A stretch of 64,000 nucleotides of DNA from Rhynchopus sp. YZ270_cl-10 (GCA_964035575.1 OZ037833.1:1054001-1118000); one strand, 5' to 3'; positions 1 to 10,726 are shown, numbered from the stretch's first letter. Notes: a model not told the origin generated them from the letters alone. A program made the numbers and translations.

Positions 1-365
1 TGTTTTTTGTGTTTTACTTTTTTTTTTTTGGAAAATTGGTACAGATCTCAAAATAAAAAAATGGTTGGAATCATGTTTATTTGCTGATTTGTGTGTGCAG
101 TTACCACTTTTCCTATTTTTTGGTACACACACCCACACATTTTTTTTTGGACAAACCGCAACACAGCAGCCTCCCCCTTCCTTTCCCCACAGTGTTTTTC
201 GTCCCTGCAGTTCTGTGGATTAACCCACCCTTCCCTTACCCACAGTGCTCTGTACTACCTACACCTAGTTTTTTTTTTTTTTTGGCCCATTCTTATGAGC
301 GCACAAATAAGTCCAGCCTTTTTCCCCTCCCCCTTTTTTGTTTTTTGTTCGACACGCGAGTAGGA

Positions 366-440
366 CATCTCAAGCGAAGGGTGGGCTTGGAGTGGATATA
401 TTCTGTGGCTGCACATGATTTTTCCCCCCCAAAATTTTTC
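366..440 (+). repeat. SINE-like repeat with A-rich tail
   Basis: It matches the longer copy ending at about 35464: both read GGGTGGGC-TGG-GTGGATATATTCTG, then a CAC-TGATTTTTCC block, then TTTTCAAAAAA with an A/G-rich tail. Here the tail runs into AAAAG repeats to about 477. It lies 3' of the kinase gene, in opposite orientation to it. No coding capacity. Confidence 0.55.
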
Positions 441-475
<35 letters not shown>

Positions 476-564
476 ACAGGATTGTCTCGACACTATATCC
501 TTCCCTCGAAACGTTGCTATTTTCAGGAAACATTAATGTAGGGGAGGAGCTGGTACGGGATGTA

Positions 565-680
565 CACGACGGTGAAGGAAATGACTTGCCTTGTGGTTTT
601 CCTTGTGGTTTTCACCGTTGGCTTACAACAGTGAAAATCACAAGTAAACCACAAGGCAAGTCATTTACTTCACCGTCGTG
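565..680. mobile_element. Foldback MITE with TA target duplication
   Basis: A 116-bp near-perfect hairpin. Arms of about 50 bp begin CACGACGGTGAAG and end CTTCACCGTCGTG, with only a few mismatches, around a loop near 615-630. TA flanks both ends (563-564 and 681-682), as in Tc1/mariner-type insertions. The rest of 1-1030 shows no gene, only T- and A-rich tracts. Confidence 0.7.
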
Positions 681-1030
681 TAGGGGGGTTATATGAGTAT
701 TTGAAGGTGTGTGAATCACGGCGAAAAAAAACCCAAAACTGTGTGGGTGAAGGGGGTCCACCTAGATAGGGCTTCAACTACCACACAATCATCAGCAAAA
801 GACAAAAAGAGGGGGGATTGTGGGGGGGTTTTATAAGATGAACCTAAGCCTCTCTGCCACTTAGTTGCCCTAAACAAACAACTGTTTTTAGAATCCGCTC
901 TTTTTTTTTTTTTGTTGACTTTTTTTTTTTATTGTGTCGACAATCGCCTAAGGACCCTCTTAGGGAACCCTTGCGTCTTTTTTTTAAAATTATTGATGCC
1001 TTTTTCGTCATCAGAGAGAAGTCAAATGAC

Positions 1031-4000
1031 TTAGTTCAGATCAGCTTCGGGTGCCTTGTGACCCTTCGAGATGACGAGGGGTCCAAGCTGTTCGATCACG
1101 GAGTGGAAGAAATGGTGGAAGTCAAGAGCATCGCCACGGCCTCTTCTGAGCTCGACAAGCGTCCATTTAGGGGTCATCAGAGGATAGCAGTTCACGATGT
1201 AGGTCACGAGACCCCGGCTTGCGTTGGCAAAGCCCTTGATCTCGACAGCGTTGCCGGTCTTTCGCTTGGGGTTCCCCTTCAGCACCTCAAGGGCATCGAT
1301 GACAGCCTGGAAGGGGGTGATGGTGGTGGTGGTAGAAAACAACGAAAACAAAAAAAAAAAAAGAAAACAAAAGAAACCGTTGGGTAAAGATGAGACCAAG
1401 CCTTCCGTGTTTGGTCACGTTAGTGTGTTAAAAAAGAGGGAAATATAATCTGACAGAATATGACGAATAAAAAGAAAGCAACTTGGTGTGGCCGAACGGG
1501 GGGGTGCGATAAAGTGCTATTTTGGGGTCGTCAGCCACACCAACAAAGGGAAAAATAAGTATTGTTTTTCGTTTATCGCTCTGCAAAATTCTCGCCGTAT
1601 GAGTTGTGTTGAGATGAGGTAAAACAAAAATACTGAAATGAAAAAACAATTTGCAGACACGGGTTCGACACGTTGGCAGACCTGCTTGCATTTGTTTTTG
1701 CTTACAACCTCCCCTTTTCTCTTTTGCGCTGAGGAAGCTCCTTTCCCGCGGGGAGTACTTAGGACAGGATCTTCACCCTCTCCAAAAACATCGTAATCCT
1801 TGCGGGGGGAAAACGAGGTGTTTGCGAAACTCCGGGGGGAGGACGTGTTCGTGATGCTGGATGGTGCCACCTGCTCACACAGGACGTACCTGGGGTTGGG
1901 ATGATCCACGACCACGTGGCATACTTCCTCGACTACGTCGAGATCAAGGGGGCGAACGATGCGGAAGCCATCGGCGTCACCATCAGGGGGGTCTTCAGCA
2001 CCTTGAAAGATGCACACATTAACGTCTTCAGCGCTGTCGCTGACAAACGCAGCTGTCGTACAGAAGGCACTCACTCAGTTGCATGCAACGGACAGCGAGC
2101 GGACAGCTGCGACGGATGTCGTCTTCAGCAAGGAGGTAAGGAGGGCGACAGTGAAAGTGAGACTGACGATGACAACGCGTTGGCTTGGCAGCCTCACTCC
2201 CAGCTCTGAGGCAAACTGAGGCGTGCAAGACGAGTGAGGAGGCCCCCCCCTACACGATAGCGGTCCAGAAGGCAAGAAACAGTATCCCTGATCTGTCCAA
2301 CACGCTACAGAAGCACATCTCCCTAGGGAGAAGTGGGGAAGGATGCAACCTACTTCATCACAACACACATCAAAGGCGTGAAACATTTTTTCACTGCTCT
2401 GTACAAGAGCAAATGGCGTGAAAAAAAAAGTCGATTTTTCCCCCACGCAATTTTGCGGTCGCGTAACAGACAAAGTATTTTCACGTGATAAAATAACTAT
2501 TTATTCCGATGAAAAAAAGTAGACTTTATTTCACGAGATTTATTGCAGGAGCGTAGTGCAATAACGGTGAACGAGTCCACAAAAAGGTGGGTAAGTGGAA
2601 TAACGTCTGCTGTTTTTCATCGAATACGCAATTTTACTTTACGATTGAAAATACTTTTTCTGTAGGCTGACTGCAAAATGAGTGAAGACTTTTTAGACAG
2701 CCAAAAAAACAGACACGCACAACAATGCCTCGTGCAGCAAAGGAGAACAAGATGAAGGACGCATGAAGCTGACATAACTGCCGTCACGTCCTGCCTGCGA
2801 GAAAGAGTGGCAGAAGTTCAAGAAGCACAATCGAACCTCAAGAACACCATTACGTGCCCTACATCACCATAATGCGGGAGAACAATCCCAAGAGCAGTAC
2901 CCTCTGGTGTTACAGCAAACTCAACAAATGCACACAGGAACACTCCGGACACCTCCTTGAAGAAATACGAAAGACGTGAAGCAGTCTGTCACGATGACGA
3001 ACTATAAAATTGAAGCACCTTGCAGATGCAGAACTATCTCGGCTGGTGGTCTCCAGCGCTGCCAGGCAGGTACCACGATGCAATTGAGGCCACAGACAGT
3101 CATGGCAAACCTGATCACAGACATGAGAATCACCAAAATCACCCTCCCACCGGGTGCGATATTTCTGTGCTGTGCATGTATCCATACTCAGATTCCCCTC
3201 ACCTACAAACAGAGACAAACAGGTAGTATTGTTTCATTGTATGGTGTGGCTGAAAGGGGGAGCAAAAAGTGCGGAAAAAGTGCGAATCAGCCCCCAAAAA
3301 AAATTTTCCCGCCTTGTATAAGTTGAACACTGTGTACTGTAGGTACTGTTTTTGTGGGTACCTACCTGTGTACCTGTGTACCTGTGTACCTGTGTACCTG
3401 TGTACCTGTGTACCTGTGTACCTGTGTACCTGTGTACCTGTGTACCTGTGTACCTGTGTACCTGTGTACCTGTGTACCTGTGTACCTGTGTACCTGTGTA
3501 CCTGTGTACCTGTGTACCTGTGTACCTGTGTACCTGTGTACCTGTGTACCTGTGTACCTGTGTACCTGTGTACCTGTGTACCTGTGTACCTGTGTACCTG
3601 TGTACCTGTGTACCTGTGTACCTGTGTACCTGTGTACCTGTGTACCTGTGTACCTGTGTACCTGTGTACCTGTGTACCTGTGTACCTGTGTACCTGTGTA
3701 CCTGTGTACCTGTGTACCTGTGTACCTGTGTACCTGTGTACCTGTGTACCTGTGTACCTGTGTACCTGTGTACCTGTGTACCTGTGTACCTGTGTACCTG
3801 TGTACCTGTGTACCTGTCACAGACACAGTCAGCAAGCCTACATGGTAAAAGTGCGAATAAGTACGGAAAAAGTGCGAATAGGTGCGGAAAAGTGCGGATC
3901 ACCCCCTTCAGCCACACCATTGTACAAAATCAATAGAGTGAAACTTTTTGTTCCGAAGAGAGCCTCCACAAAAATCGCGTGAAATAAAGTCGATATCATT

Positions 4001-6902
4001 TCACGCAATTTTGCGGTTATGTAACAGACAAAGTATTTTCAGGCGTGAAATAAAAAAATTGTTTCGAAAACTAAAAAAAGGAAGAAAAAATATACCTTGA
4101 CAGTGCCGTTGCAGTCCATGCCCACGCACATGCGGGTTGCAGACTTGGCGATGGAGCCGGGGAGTGCGGAGGAGTTGACGGAGCTCAGGTGCGAGAGAGA
4201 CGCCTGCATCATGCGTTGTGCGAGGCCAAAGGCGGAGAGCTGGTGTGCGGACTCGGGGCCCTTCGTTTCCGTGGACCCTGTCGCCTCGTCCACTTGCTTC
4301 ACGGCACCCGCGACTTGTTGCTGAGACACTGACACCTGAGGGGAGGGTGAGGGATGAGGTTGGGTTTTATGTGCGAGAAAAGTTGGTAAGATGCCCCGCA
4401 TAAGATGTCCCACTGCGTAGCCACCTTTGGGATCCCACTCCAAAGAAACAGAAAAGTTTGTAAAAATGAATGCAGCCTTTCATCCCACCGGCCGCGTACA
4501 TTACTACGCCCCCCTAATTAAATCCACTTCGCCACATGCGGACTTACTTAGGGGTCACCGTAATAAAAGTTCACCGTAATCACTTTGCTACGAATGGCCG
4601 CTTTTTGCAGAACTGAAAATGTGGCCTTATAGTGTTCACCGCAATAAAAAAGTTGTTTCATATACATTCTTTTTCTAATGAAAAGAAGGTACAAAAAAAG
4701 TGAAGTTATTGATGCAGGCACCTCCAACTGACCCACGTACGCTGCCAGCCCCGGATGAAAGCACAACAAAAAAAAAAAAAAAATGGCCGTAATGCGAAGT
4801 ATGTGTGTCGGTGTGTGTTGAAAGCAAATGTGGGAAGTTCTGAAGAGCAAAGCATTGCCCATAAAAGAAACCGACCCTCGATGGAATGTGTGTGTCTATC
4901 TGTCGATAACTAATAAGGGTAATTCGTGTGCAGAATATGGCCCCAATGTGTGTGTGCGTGTGCGTCTTCACCTGACATACCCTCTTCCCCTTGCACTTCT
5001 CAAGCTTCGAGTTGTCGAAGTCCTTCTGGAACCACGCGTCCTCGATCACACCTTCAAGTGTCGCACGACTTTTCGGCTCAACAATCAACATTTTGCTGAT
5101 AATGTTCCGCACCTGTAAAGTGTATTTGTGTTTTGACATCAGTTTTTTTGAGTAATTTTTAAGTACAACGTAGCCCACCTGCATCTCCTGCTTAGCCAGC
5201 CACATTGATCACAAACCATTTGCCGCACATCAGCTACGACTGATGTGCCCTGCGGGAGGGCTACCGTATTCGTACAAATTATCGACCGTACTAATGTTCG
5301 ACCTTTTCAGTATTTTCCTGACCTTTTTTACGGTCAATAATTTGTACGAATACGGCAATACCATTTCCCATCAAAAAAGTGAAAGAAAAAAAAATGAAAA
5401 AAAAAGAGAAAAGTTGAAAGTGCAAACGCCTCACCGTTCATCGGCGCTCAGGGGCACTGCTTCTCCGCAGGTTGTCGAAACCCCAGAGAGCACTTCATTG
5501 GCATGCACACAGTTACCACGAGGGAGGTTGTAATCATTGCCAACCAGAAAAGGAGGAGGAGTATTTCACGCAAAGAAGTCAAAATGCCTCGTGTCCTGGC
5601 GGACAGCACAAGGTGTCTACTCTAGCCTATCAGGGCTGGGGCCCCCCGCGGAGCGGAGTGAATGCACCCTAAGCCTTTTTTATCCTAATGAAGGGGCGAC
5701 GTAGCACCGAGTTTAGCAGCACGTGTGCACGTCGTCTCAATTAGCTTTCCCATTATTCGTCCACTACACCGTGCCTCTCACGTTTGCGTAGAGAGTCTGT
5801 CCGCTCACCAAAGCAGCAGCGCTGACAGCACCTCAACGTCCACAACAAGCTCGATGCAAATCACGTCGCGAGGAAAAAAAAATGGTAGTTATTGCACCTC
5901 CGACTGACCTACTGTACGATGCCAGCCATCCGGATGAAGGCACAAAGTACCCTACAGCCAGAAGGTGCAACAACGCAACCTTAATGGCTTGCCCCGCACC
6001 GCAGTGCGAATTTTAAAATAGTCTCAGGTAGGTAAAGTTGTTTTCGTTGATTTGCACAAATCCTCCTATCCTTGAGGGATGATTTGGCGAACCGAACCCC
6101 GGTAAATACTATTTCTCCTTTAAAGCAAGCTTCGTATAAAAAAAGGGTATCAATTTCTCTTCTTCTCCCCTTTCCCCTTTCTGAATCATACCGGCTCTGA
6201 GAAATGTCTTGCCATCCTATAATCGCCTCTCTCGATCTTGTTAAAGAGTGCGTTCATGTTTGGGTCATCGAATGGGAGGTACCCTGCAAGCATGACAAAG
6301 AGGATCACACCGCAGGACCAGATGTCCGCTGTGATGCCGTTGTAGCCCTTCTCCTTCAGCACTTCGGGGGCAACGTAGTTGGGTGTCCCGCATACAGTTT
6401 GCAGAAGGGTGCCACCACCACCTGCCCCTCCACGTTGCAGGTTCGAAAGCCCGAAATCGGAAATCTTAAGGTTGTCGTTACCATCCAGGAGAAGGTTCTC
6501 CGGCTTCAGATCTCTGTGTGCAATGCCCTGCTGATGGCAGTAGTAAACGCCCATAATAAGCTGCTGGAAGTATCGACGTGCAACAGGTTCCTCGAACCGC
6601 TTTGCGGCCACGATTTTATCAAAAAGCTCTCCACCAGTGATGATTTCGAGAATGAGATAAATGTGCTTTTGCGTCTGCAGTACCTCGCGGAGCTGCACAA
6701 TGTGCTCGTGGCGGAGCAGCTTCATCACCGCAATCTCTCTCTTCAACTGTTCCTCCATGTGTTCCTTCGCAAGCTGCGCCTTGTCGATAATCTTAATCGC
6801 AAATTCCCCGTCCGTCTCGGTATCAATCCCATGTTTCACCTTACTGAACGTCCCCGTTCCCAAGGTCCGTCCTAACTCGTATTTTCCTATTTTTTTCGGC
6901 AT
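1031..6902 (-). CDS. CIPK/SnRK3-like (CAMK-like) Ser/Thr protein kinase, four exons
   Basis: Exons: 6902-6192, 5112-4981, 4335-4096 and 1306-1031, all joined in phase 0 at GT-AG sites (GTATGA, GTATGT, GTATAT donors), giving 452 residues. The kinase domain fills exons 1-2: GTGTFSKV loop (15-22), Lys37, HRDLKPEN (129-136, catalytic Asp131), DFG (149-151), and an activation segment LQTVCGTPNYVAPE. Exon 3 holds an SAFGLAQRMMQASL stretch resembling the NAF/FISL motif that binds CBL calcium sensors in plant CIPKs. Exon 4 ends in a KA1-like region (LVELRRGRGDALDFHHFF). The closest family I recall is the trypanosomatid SNF1/CIPK-like kinases of similar length. The start is the first ATG, directly before KIGKYELG. 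Intron 3 (2.8 kb) carries a hAT relic and a satellite. The fold and exon chain are firm; the calcium-sensor link is inference. Confidence 0.88.
1483..1543. mobile_element. Mini TIR element, GGTGTGGC family
   Basis: A 61-bp element beginning TTGGTGTGGC and ending GCCACACCAA, with G-rich and C-rich inner edges. The same termini bound larger elements at 3241-3920 and 26805-26885. It sits in the kinase's last intron. Confidence 0.45.
1815..2200 (+). mobile_element. Decayed hAT-like transposase fragment
   Basis: Plus-strand reading gives a run of protein-like sequence. A VMLDGATC block is followed by HDHVAYFLDYVEIKG, then GVTIRGVFSTLKDAHINV, then SAVADNAAVVQKAL. This order (LDG, later a loyalty-type helix, then V-A-DNA) resembles the catalytic core of hAT transposases. 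It is not open in a single frame and no terminal repeats were identified. It lies antisense within kinase intron 3. The family assignment is from recalled similarity only. Confidence 0.35.
2418..2545. repeat. Foldback-type repeat related to 3978-4055 and 33378-33520
   Basis: The stretch CACGCAATTTTGCGGT followed by GTAACAGACAAAGTATTTTC occurs here and again at about 3997-4045 in the same orientation. The following CTATTTATT...GTGAAAA-AAGT block recurs at 33371-33395. These look like fragments of one foldback family in kinase intron 3. Confidence 0.45.
3241..3920. mobile_element. TIR element of the GGTGTGGC family carrying an 8-bp satellite
   Basis: It begins ATGGTGTGGCTGAAAGGGGG and ends CCCCCTTCAGCCACACCAT, about 19-20 bp imperfect inverted ends, with TGT on both sides as a possible 3-bp duplication. 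Inside each end are copies of AAAAGTGCGAATA/AAAGTGCGGAAA. The centre is the TACCTGTG satellite. No transposase is present, so it is non-autonomous. It lies in kinase intron 3. Confidence 0.6.
3363..3817. repeat. Satellite (TACCTGTG)n, about 57 copies
   Basis: An essentially perfect 8-bp tandem repeat of about 455 bp. Because 8 is not a multiple of 3, every frame on both strands is open, which creates spurious reading frames. In the gene sense it reads (CACAGGTA)n, so each unit contains CAG followed by GTA. Confidence 0.97.
3978..4055. repeat. Second copy of the CACGCAATTTTGCGG repeat
   Basis: It contains a short hairpin (GCGTGAAAT ... ATTTCACGC) and the CAATTTTGCGG-T...GTAACAGACAAAGTA block shared with 2443-2485. 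It ends about 40 bp inside the donor side of kinase intron 3. Confidence 0.45.
4698..4766 (-). repeat. SINE-like repeat, type C
   Basis: A copy of a roughly 65-bp unit: GTGAAGTTATT-ATGCAGGCACCTC, then CTGACC-ACGTACG-TGCCAGCC, then GGATGAAAGCACAA. Other copies lie at 5885-5948, 10750-10812 and 12787-12857. This one is in kinase intron 2. Confidence 0.6.
5264..5355. mobile_element. 92-bp foldback MITE
   Basis: Inverted ends CCGTATTCGTACAAATTAT and ATAATTTGTACGAATACGG continue into GACCGTA/TACGGTC around a short loop. Located in kinase intron 1. Confidence 0.6.
5412..5480. repeat. SINE-like repeat, type D
   Basis: It contains AGTGCAAACGCCTCACCG, TTCATCGGCG, then GCACTGCTTCTCCG and GGTTGTCGAAACCCC. 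Relatives lie at 18465-18500, 25090-25155 and 26883-26946. The GGTT-TCGAA-CCC end is B-box-like, so a tRNA-derived origin is possible but weak. Kinase intron 1. Confidence 0.5.
5885..5948 (-). repeat. SINE-like repeat, type C
   Basis: It shares CACCTCCGACTGACCTAC, ACGATGCCAGCCATCCGG and ATGAA-GCACAA with the copies at 12787 and 10750. Kinase intron 1. Confidence 0.6.
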
Positions 6903-7500
6903 TTTATTATAATTGACGCAGCGAAAAAAAGGGAGAAATGGAGTCTATCTAAGGGGGAACAGACAAGCGGGGGGGGGAAGTCAAGAAAAACCAAGAGAAA
7001 AAAGTACGGGGAAGGGAGGCCTAAAGAGACAGAAGGGGAAAGACAGAAGTGTGTGTGTGTAGAATAAGGTGCTGTGTGTCGGTTGTGTCTGTGTGTAACT
7101 TTTTTTTTTTTTTGAAGAAGTTTTTTTTTTTGTGTCTCATGCAGATAAGAATGTGTATGTGTGGGGGGGAAATGGTACCACAGTATGGGGTAGCTACGAG
7201 AGAACCTGAACTCCCATGTTCTCCTCTCTGGTATCTACGGTGACCCGATCGCACAACACCGTGATGCTCCTACCACCATGGAGCATGGCCCTATAAAACA
7301 GAGAGAAAGAAAGAACCCCTCGGGCCATCATATTGCCGCCCAGCAATATGCGGCAGTTACGAGAGGAACTGAACTCCCATGTTCTCTAGTCCCTAATACC
7401 TACAGGCTGTCCCATCGCACAGTGCCGTTGGGTTGAGAGGATACTGGATGTGTTTGCAGCTGGCATCGCTTCTGTGGAATAGGGAAGGGGTTGGAAGTGC
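6903..7500. repeat. Kinase upstream region with a two-copy repeat
   Basis: About 75 bp at 7188-7265 (GAGAGAACCTGAACTCCCAT, GTTCTC, later CGATCGCACAACACCGT) recurs at 7358-7436 with moderate divergence. The rest is G/A-rich with a T-run pair near 7100-7130. No exon or RNA gene was recognised. Confidence 0.5.
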
Positions 7501-7720
7501 ACAACACCTCCTCCTCTCCCTATCTCCGCCTCACCATCCACAGGCCGGACTGCAGCAGACACAACCCACAGTACGCACTAATTCTGCGGGGGCTTTATTG
7601 GAACCCTAACCCACCCACCCCCTCTCTATCTCCGCACCACCATCCACAGCGCGGACTGCTGCTCCGAGGCTCCTATCGAACCCCAACCCACCCACCTCCA
7701 CCCCCCCACCACCCCCAGCA
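7500..7720. repeat. Diverged tandem duplication, about 110 bp unit
   Basis: The block CTCTCCCTATCTCCGC, ACCATCCACAG, GGACTGC, followed by GGAACCCTAACCCACCCACC, appears twice in succession (about 7515-7612 and 7620-7710). No reading frame is conserved between copies. Confidence 0.5.
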
Positions 7721-7904
7721 ACGCCAAGGTACTCTCATGCTGCAACCACGGCAAGCCGAGGTGCCAGAAATGCACGAAAGCACCCTATGGCTTGGGCACG
7801 TTCCACCCTGTTCCACACTCACACACACACTCACCATCATTTCTTTGATAAATCTGTTTGGTTGCAGTGCAGCTTCCGTTCAGACTCTCAACTAAGCACT
7901 TTAG

Positions 7905-8105
7905 TGAGAAATATGACGATAGAAACTTAATAGAAACACACGATAAACCCCATGGGAGAGAGAGGGGGTTGGTGGTGAAACGCACAACACCTCAACCTGT
8001 TTTTGGTGAGGCGTGGCTTCTGCAGCGCGGTTCGTCCCCCCCCAGAACCACAAAAAGTGTTGTTCAAAATGCTTTCTATTTTCCTCCTTCATTTCATGAC
8101 AAAAC
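7905..8105. repeat. Dispersed repeat, type H
   Basis: It is shared with 26085-26225: ATAGAAACTTAA, GATAAA-CCCATGGGAGAG, GTGGTGAAACGCACA, then GTTCAAAATGCTTT and TTTCCTCCTTCATTTC. The two copies differ by a middle segment. No coding capacity. Confidence 0.6.
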
Positions 8106-8307
8106 TAAAAATGGAAGGTTGGTCGAGAAACGGCGCGTTTTGAACAAAAAGCGTCGGAAGTGATACAGCTCACCTCAGAAGAAGGTATCGGGCCTCTTAT
8201 CCAAGCGTGGGGGGAAGGGGGATATGGGGATATGGGAAAGCTCGCAAGATAGATGCGTCTCGCTCTTGCAGTCACAACTTTTACCCCCAAAAAAAAAAAG
8301 GTGTATA

Positions 8308-8702
8308 GGGGAGCCTATGCACCGGCTATTCCTTCATTTGGCTCGGAAAATTTGGCGCCTTTCGGCAAAAAAACCCAAAAAATAGATGAAACTACCCTAT
8401 ATACCTCACCAAAAATCACTTTCCGCCGGGTTTCAGGCACTTTTGAGCCTTTTTTCTTCAAATATTTTTTTGAAAAAAATCTGCAAAAAAACTGAAAATG
8501 GCAAAGGCAAATCCAGTGTAAAATGACAATTTTCAACAAAATGTGCGTTTAAATGTGCCAACGGGCAGCATTTTGTTTAAATTTTTGCTCATTTGAGTCC
8601 ACAGAGTCCCAAAAAATGCATTGCCGGGGTCGTAGGTCAAAAAAGACTTAGAAATTTCAATTTAAAATCAAAAGGAGCCTAAATTACCGGTATAGGCTCC
8701 CC
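8308..8702. mobile_element. 395-bp MITE with TA target duplication
   Basis: It begins GGGGAGCCTATGCACCGG and ends CCGGTATAGGCTCCCC. The inverted ends differ by a 2-base indel. TA lies on both sides (8306-8307, 8703-8704). The interior is A/T-rich with no transposase. Confidence 0.75.
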
Positions 8703-9125
8703 TAAGGTGTACTAAAAAAAGGCGGGGAGACTAAGAAGGATACACTCAAGCCTTACATTTGCCATCAGGAAGATTCAGGGGTCGAGGGGTCGAGGGGGGC
8801 GCACCGAGTTAAAAGGCTTTTTTAAAAGGGAAAAGAGAGGTGTGCAGTCACCTTGATAAAAATGTGAAAAATGAAAAAAAAAAAAAAAAAAAACATCAAA
8901 CACAATTCTTTCTAAGACAATTCCAGCCCAAAATGACAAAAAAAGAGAAGACAAACTGCTCTCCCCAAGGTGCCCCCTAACATAGCTTCTTTCTGTTATT
9001 TCTGATTAGTGTACGTTGCCTCGGTTGTAGTTGTCACAGTTTTTTTTTGTGCAATCCTCCATTTTTCTTGTCGACAATCGTTGCAGCATTCACCTTAGAA
9101 GGGAAACCTCAAAGCTTCAATTTTT

Positions 9126-9557
9126 CTATTCCTTCGGAACCTTAATGACTTTTCGCACTTTCCGTTTGGGTTTTATTGTGTCAGGCATGGTGCTCTCATC
9201 CGCATCGCTATCTGGTGTGTCCTGCACCTCTAACGAAGCCGCCGAAGTGGAGGAAACTCTAGACCGTAGGGTCTTCAACCAGGCAGCGTCTGCATATTTG
9301 AGAACACTCTTTGGAAGCGCTTTGAGGAGGTCGACAGTCTCTTCCGCATGCTTTCCACCCTTCGGTGCGTCATCGGAGGAGTCATCTGCAGTACCTCCCG
9401 TCTCCTTTGGCACCGTTGCGATTCCTGCATCAGATTTATCCTTGACCACCTTGGCTACCTTCTTTTTCACCACCTTTGTCCTCTTAGCTGTGCTCTTTCC
9501 TTTAACTGTCTTCGAAGGTGTTTTTAACACACGAAGCATCTTCGCCACTGCCGACAT
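9126..9557 (-). CDS. Small Lys-rich basic protein, function unknown
   Basis: A single-exon frame of 143 residues from an ATG to a TAG. The N-terminal third is strongly basic (repeated K-V-V-K-K-K and V-K-G-K-S patterns). The middle is acidic/Ser-rich (TADDSSDDAP). The C-terminus is again basic (IKPKRKVRKVIKVPKE). Composition recalls linker-histone-like or ribosome/nucleolar proteins, but no family motif was recognised. Codon use is GC-rich like neighbouring genes, unlike the A/T-rich flanks, which argues that it is real. It is on the same strand as all other genes. An upstream exon cannot be excluded. Confidence 0.6.
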   Translation of the reverse strand: MSAVAKMLRVLKTPSKTVKGKSTAKRTKVVKKKVAKVVKDKSDAGIATVPKETGGTADDSSDDAPKGGKHAEETVDLLKALPKSVLKYADAAWLKTLRSRVSSTSAASLEVQDTPDSDADESTMPDTIKPKRKVRKVIKVPKE

Positions 9558-10668
9558 ATTATTTGAGAAAAAAAAAAGTGAGTTTTTGGTAAGTGGGGGT
9601 GAAAAAGATGTGGGGTCTGTTGGAAAACGAAAATTTAGTGTAGTTTTTTTTTTGTGTTTTCCTCACCCTGTGATGTTAGGTTCTGACTGAAGGGGGAAAT
9701 GGATTCGTTTAAAAAAAAAAGTTGAGCTGTTTGGTTTTCTCTGTTTTTTTTTTTGGTTTTGCTTTTGAGGGTATGCACATTTTGTTTTGGTACGACACAT
9801 GTTTTTTTTTTTTTTGCTTTTTTTTAGTTTTGTTTTTGTCACCCGATAGTAGAAACAAAGCAAATCTCTCAATGACACACGAAGTACAGAACAGACTAGG
9901 GGTTGGTAAAGGGGGGGTTTTTTTTGTTGTATCGACAATCACGTTATACCTACTGGAATAACGATCTGTACTCAATGTCGGCCGAAGCCTATGTACTTCA
10001 GAAGGAAGAGACGCAGATCATTTTTTGTAATTTCGCCAGTCCCCTATCCGAAGAAAGGTTTCTGCTACACAAAGTCCGCCTCGACACAGGGCTAATGAAT
10101 TTCAAAGGTACAGATTTTTGTTTTTGTTGAAATCTTGGTTTTTGTATTGAGTGTAGACACCCTGAGGATGCTCGCAACTATATACTCAAAAGTTGGCTTG
10201 AAATACAAAAGCCCTCTCCCAGTGGACCTTTTGTACAACTTTTTGGGGGGAAAGGGGAGGGGGAAACATATTGCTGGGTACAATTACCTGAAACATGGAA
10301 GGGTATTTGAGTCATTCTAAGAGAAAACTCTCTTCCCTTTTTCTGAAAACCCACCACCTGTAAGACACACAGCCCACAGAGGAAAGGGCTTTAACACAAA
10401 ATACACACGGGATAACGTCAGAGCCCCCATCCTCCCCTCCCTCCCCCCCTATTTTTATCATAAAAAATTGGTCTGAAAATGGTCAGTCACCGTAGATGGA
10501 CATTAACATTTTTTTTTGAAAACTTGGGATTAGTGTAGACACCCTGGGGATGAGCTCCACTTTTTTCTTTCCTTTTTTTGAAAATATGGTTGTGTTAGTG
10601 TAGACATCCAAAAACAAAGAGAGAATCACCCTTTTTCTCTTGTGTGTAGCAACTATGCACACCCTATA

Positions 10669-10726
10669 GCAGTGCTGTAAGAATACGCTTACGGATACGT
10701 AAGAATACGTATTCTTACAGCACTGC
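10669..10726. mobile_element. 58-bp mini-MITE
   Basis: Inverted ends GCAGTGCTGTAAGAATACG and CGTATTCTTACAGCACTGC flank a short core. CCTATA occurs on both sides (10663-10668, 10727-10732) as an apparent 6-bp target duplication. Confidence 0.65.

Noticed and set aside
3363-3817. CRISPR-like array
   Set aside because: Units are contiguous 8-mers (and 10-mers at 11761) without spacers, and the DNA is eukaryotic.
3269-3982. Open frames encoding VPVYLCTC or TGTQVHRY repeats at 3234-3982 and 34190-34642
   Set aside because: Products of an 8-bp satellite that is open in all frames. No sign of selection on protein.
6204-6875. 223-codon plus-strand frame opposite the kinase
   Set aside because: Exact antisense of the kinase domain exon.
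9975-10109. Short plus-strand frame starting MSAEAYVLQ and ending at a GT donor-like site
   Set aside because: Its first part is a type G dispersed repeat and no plausible partner exon follows.
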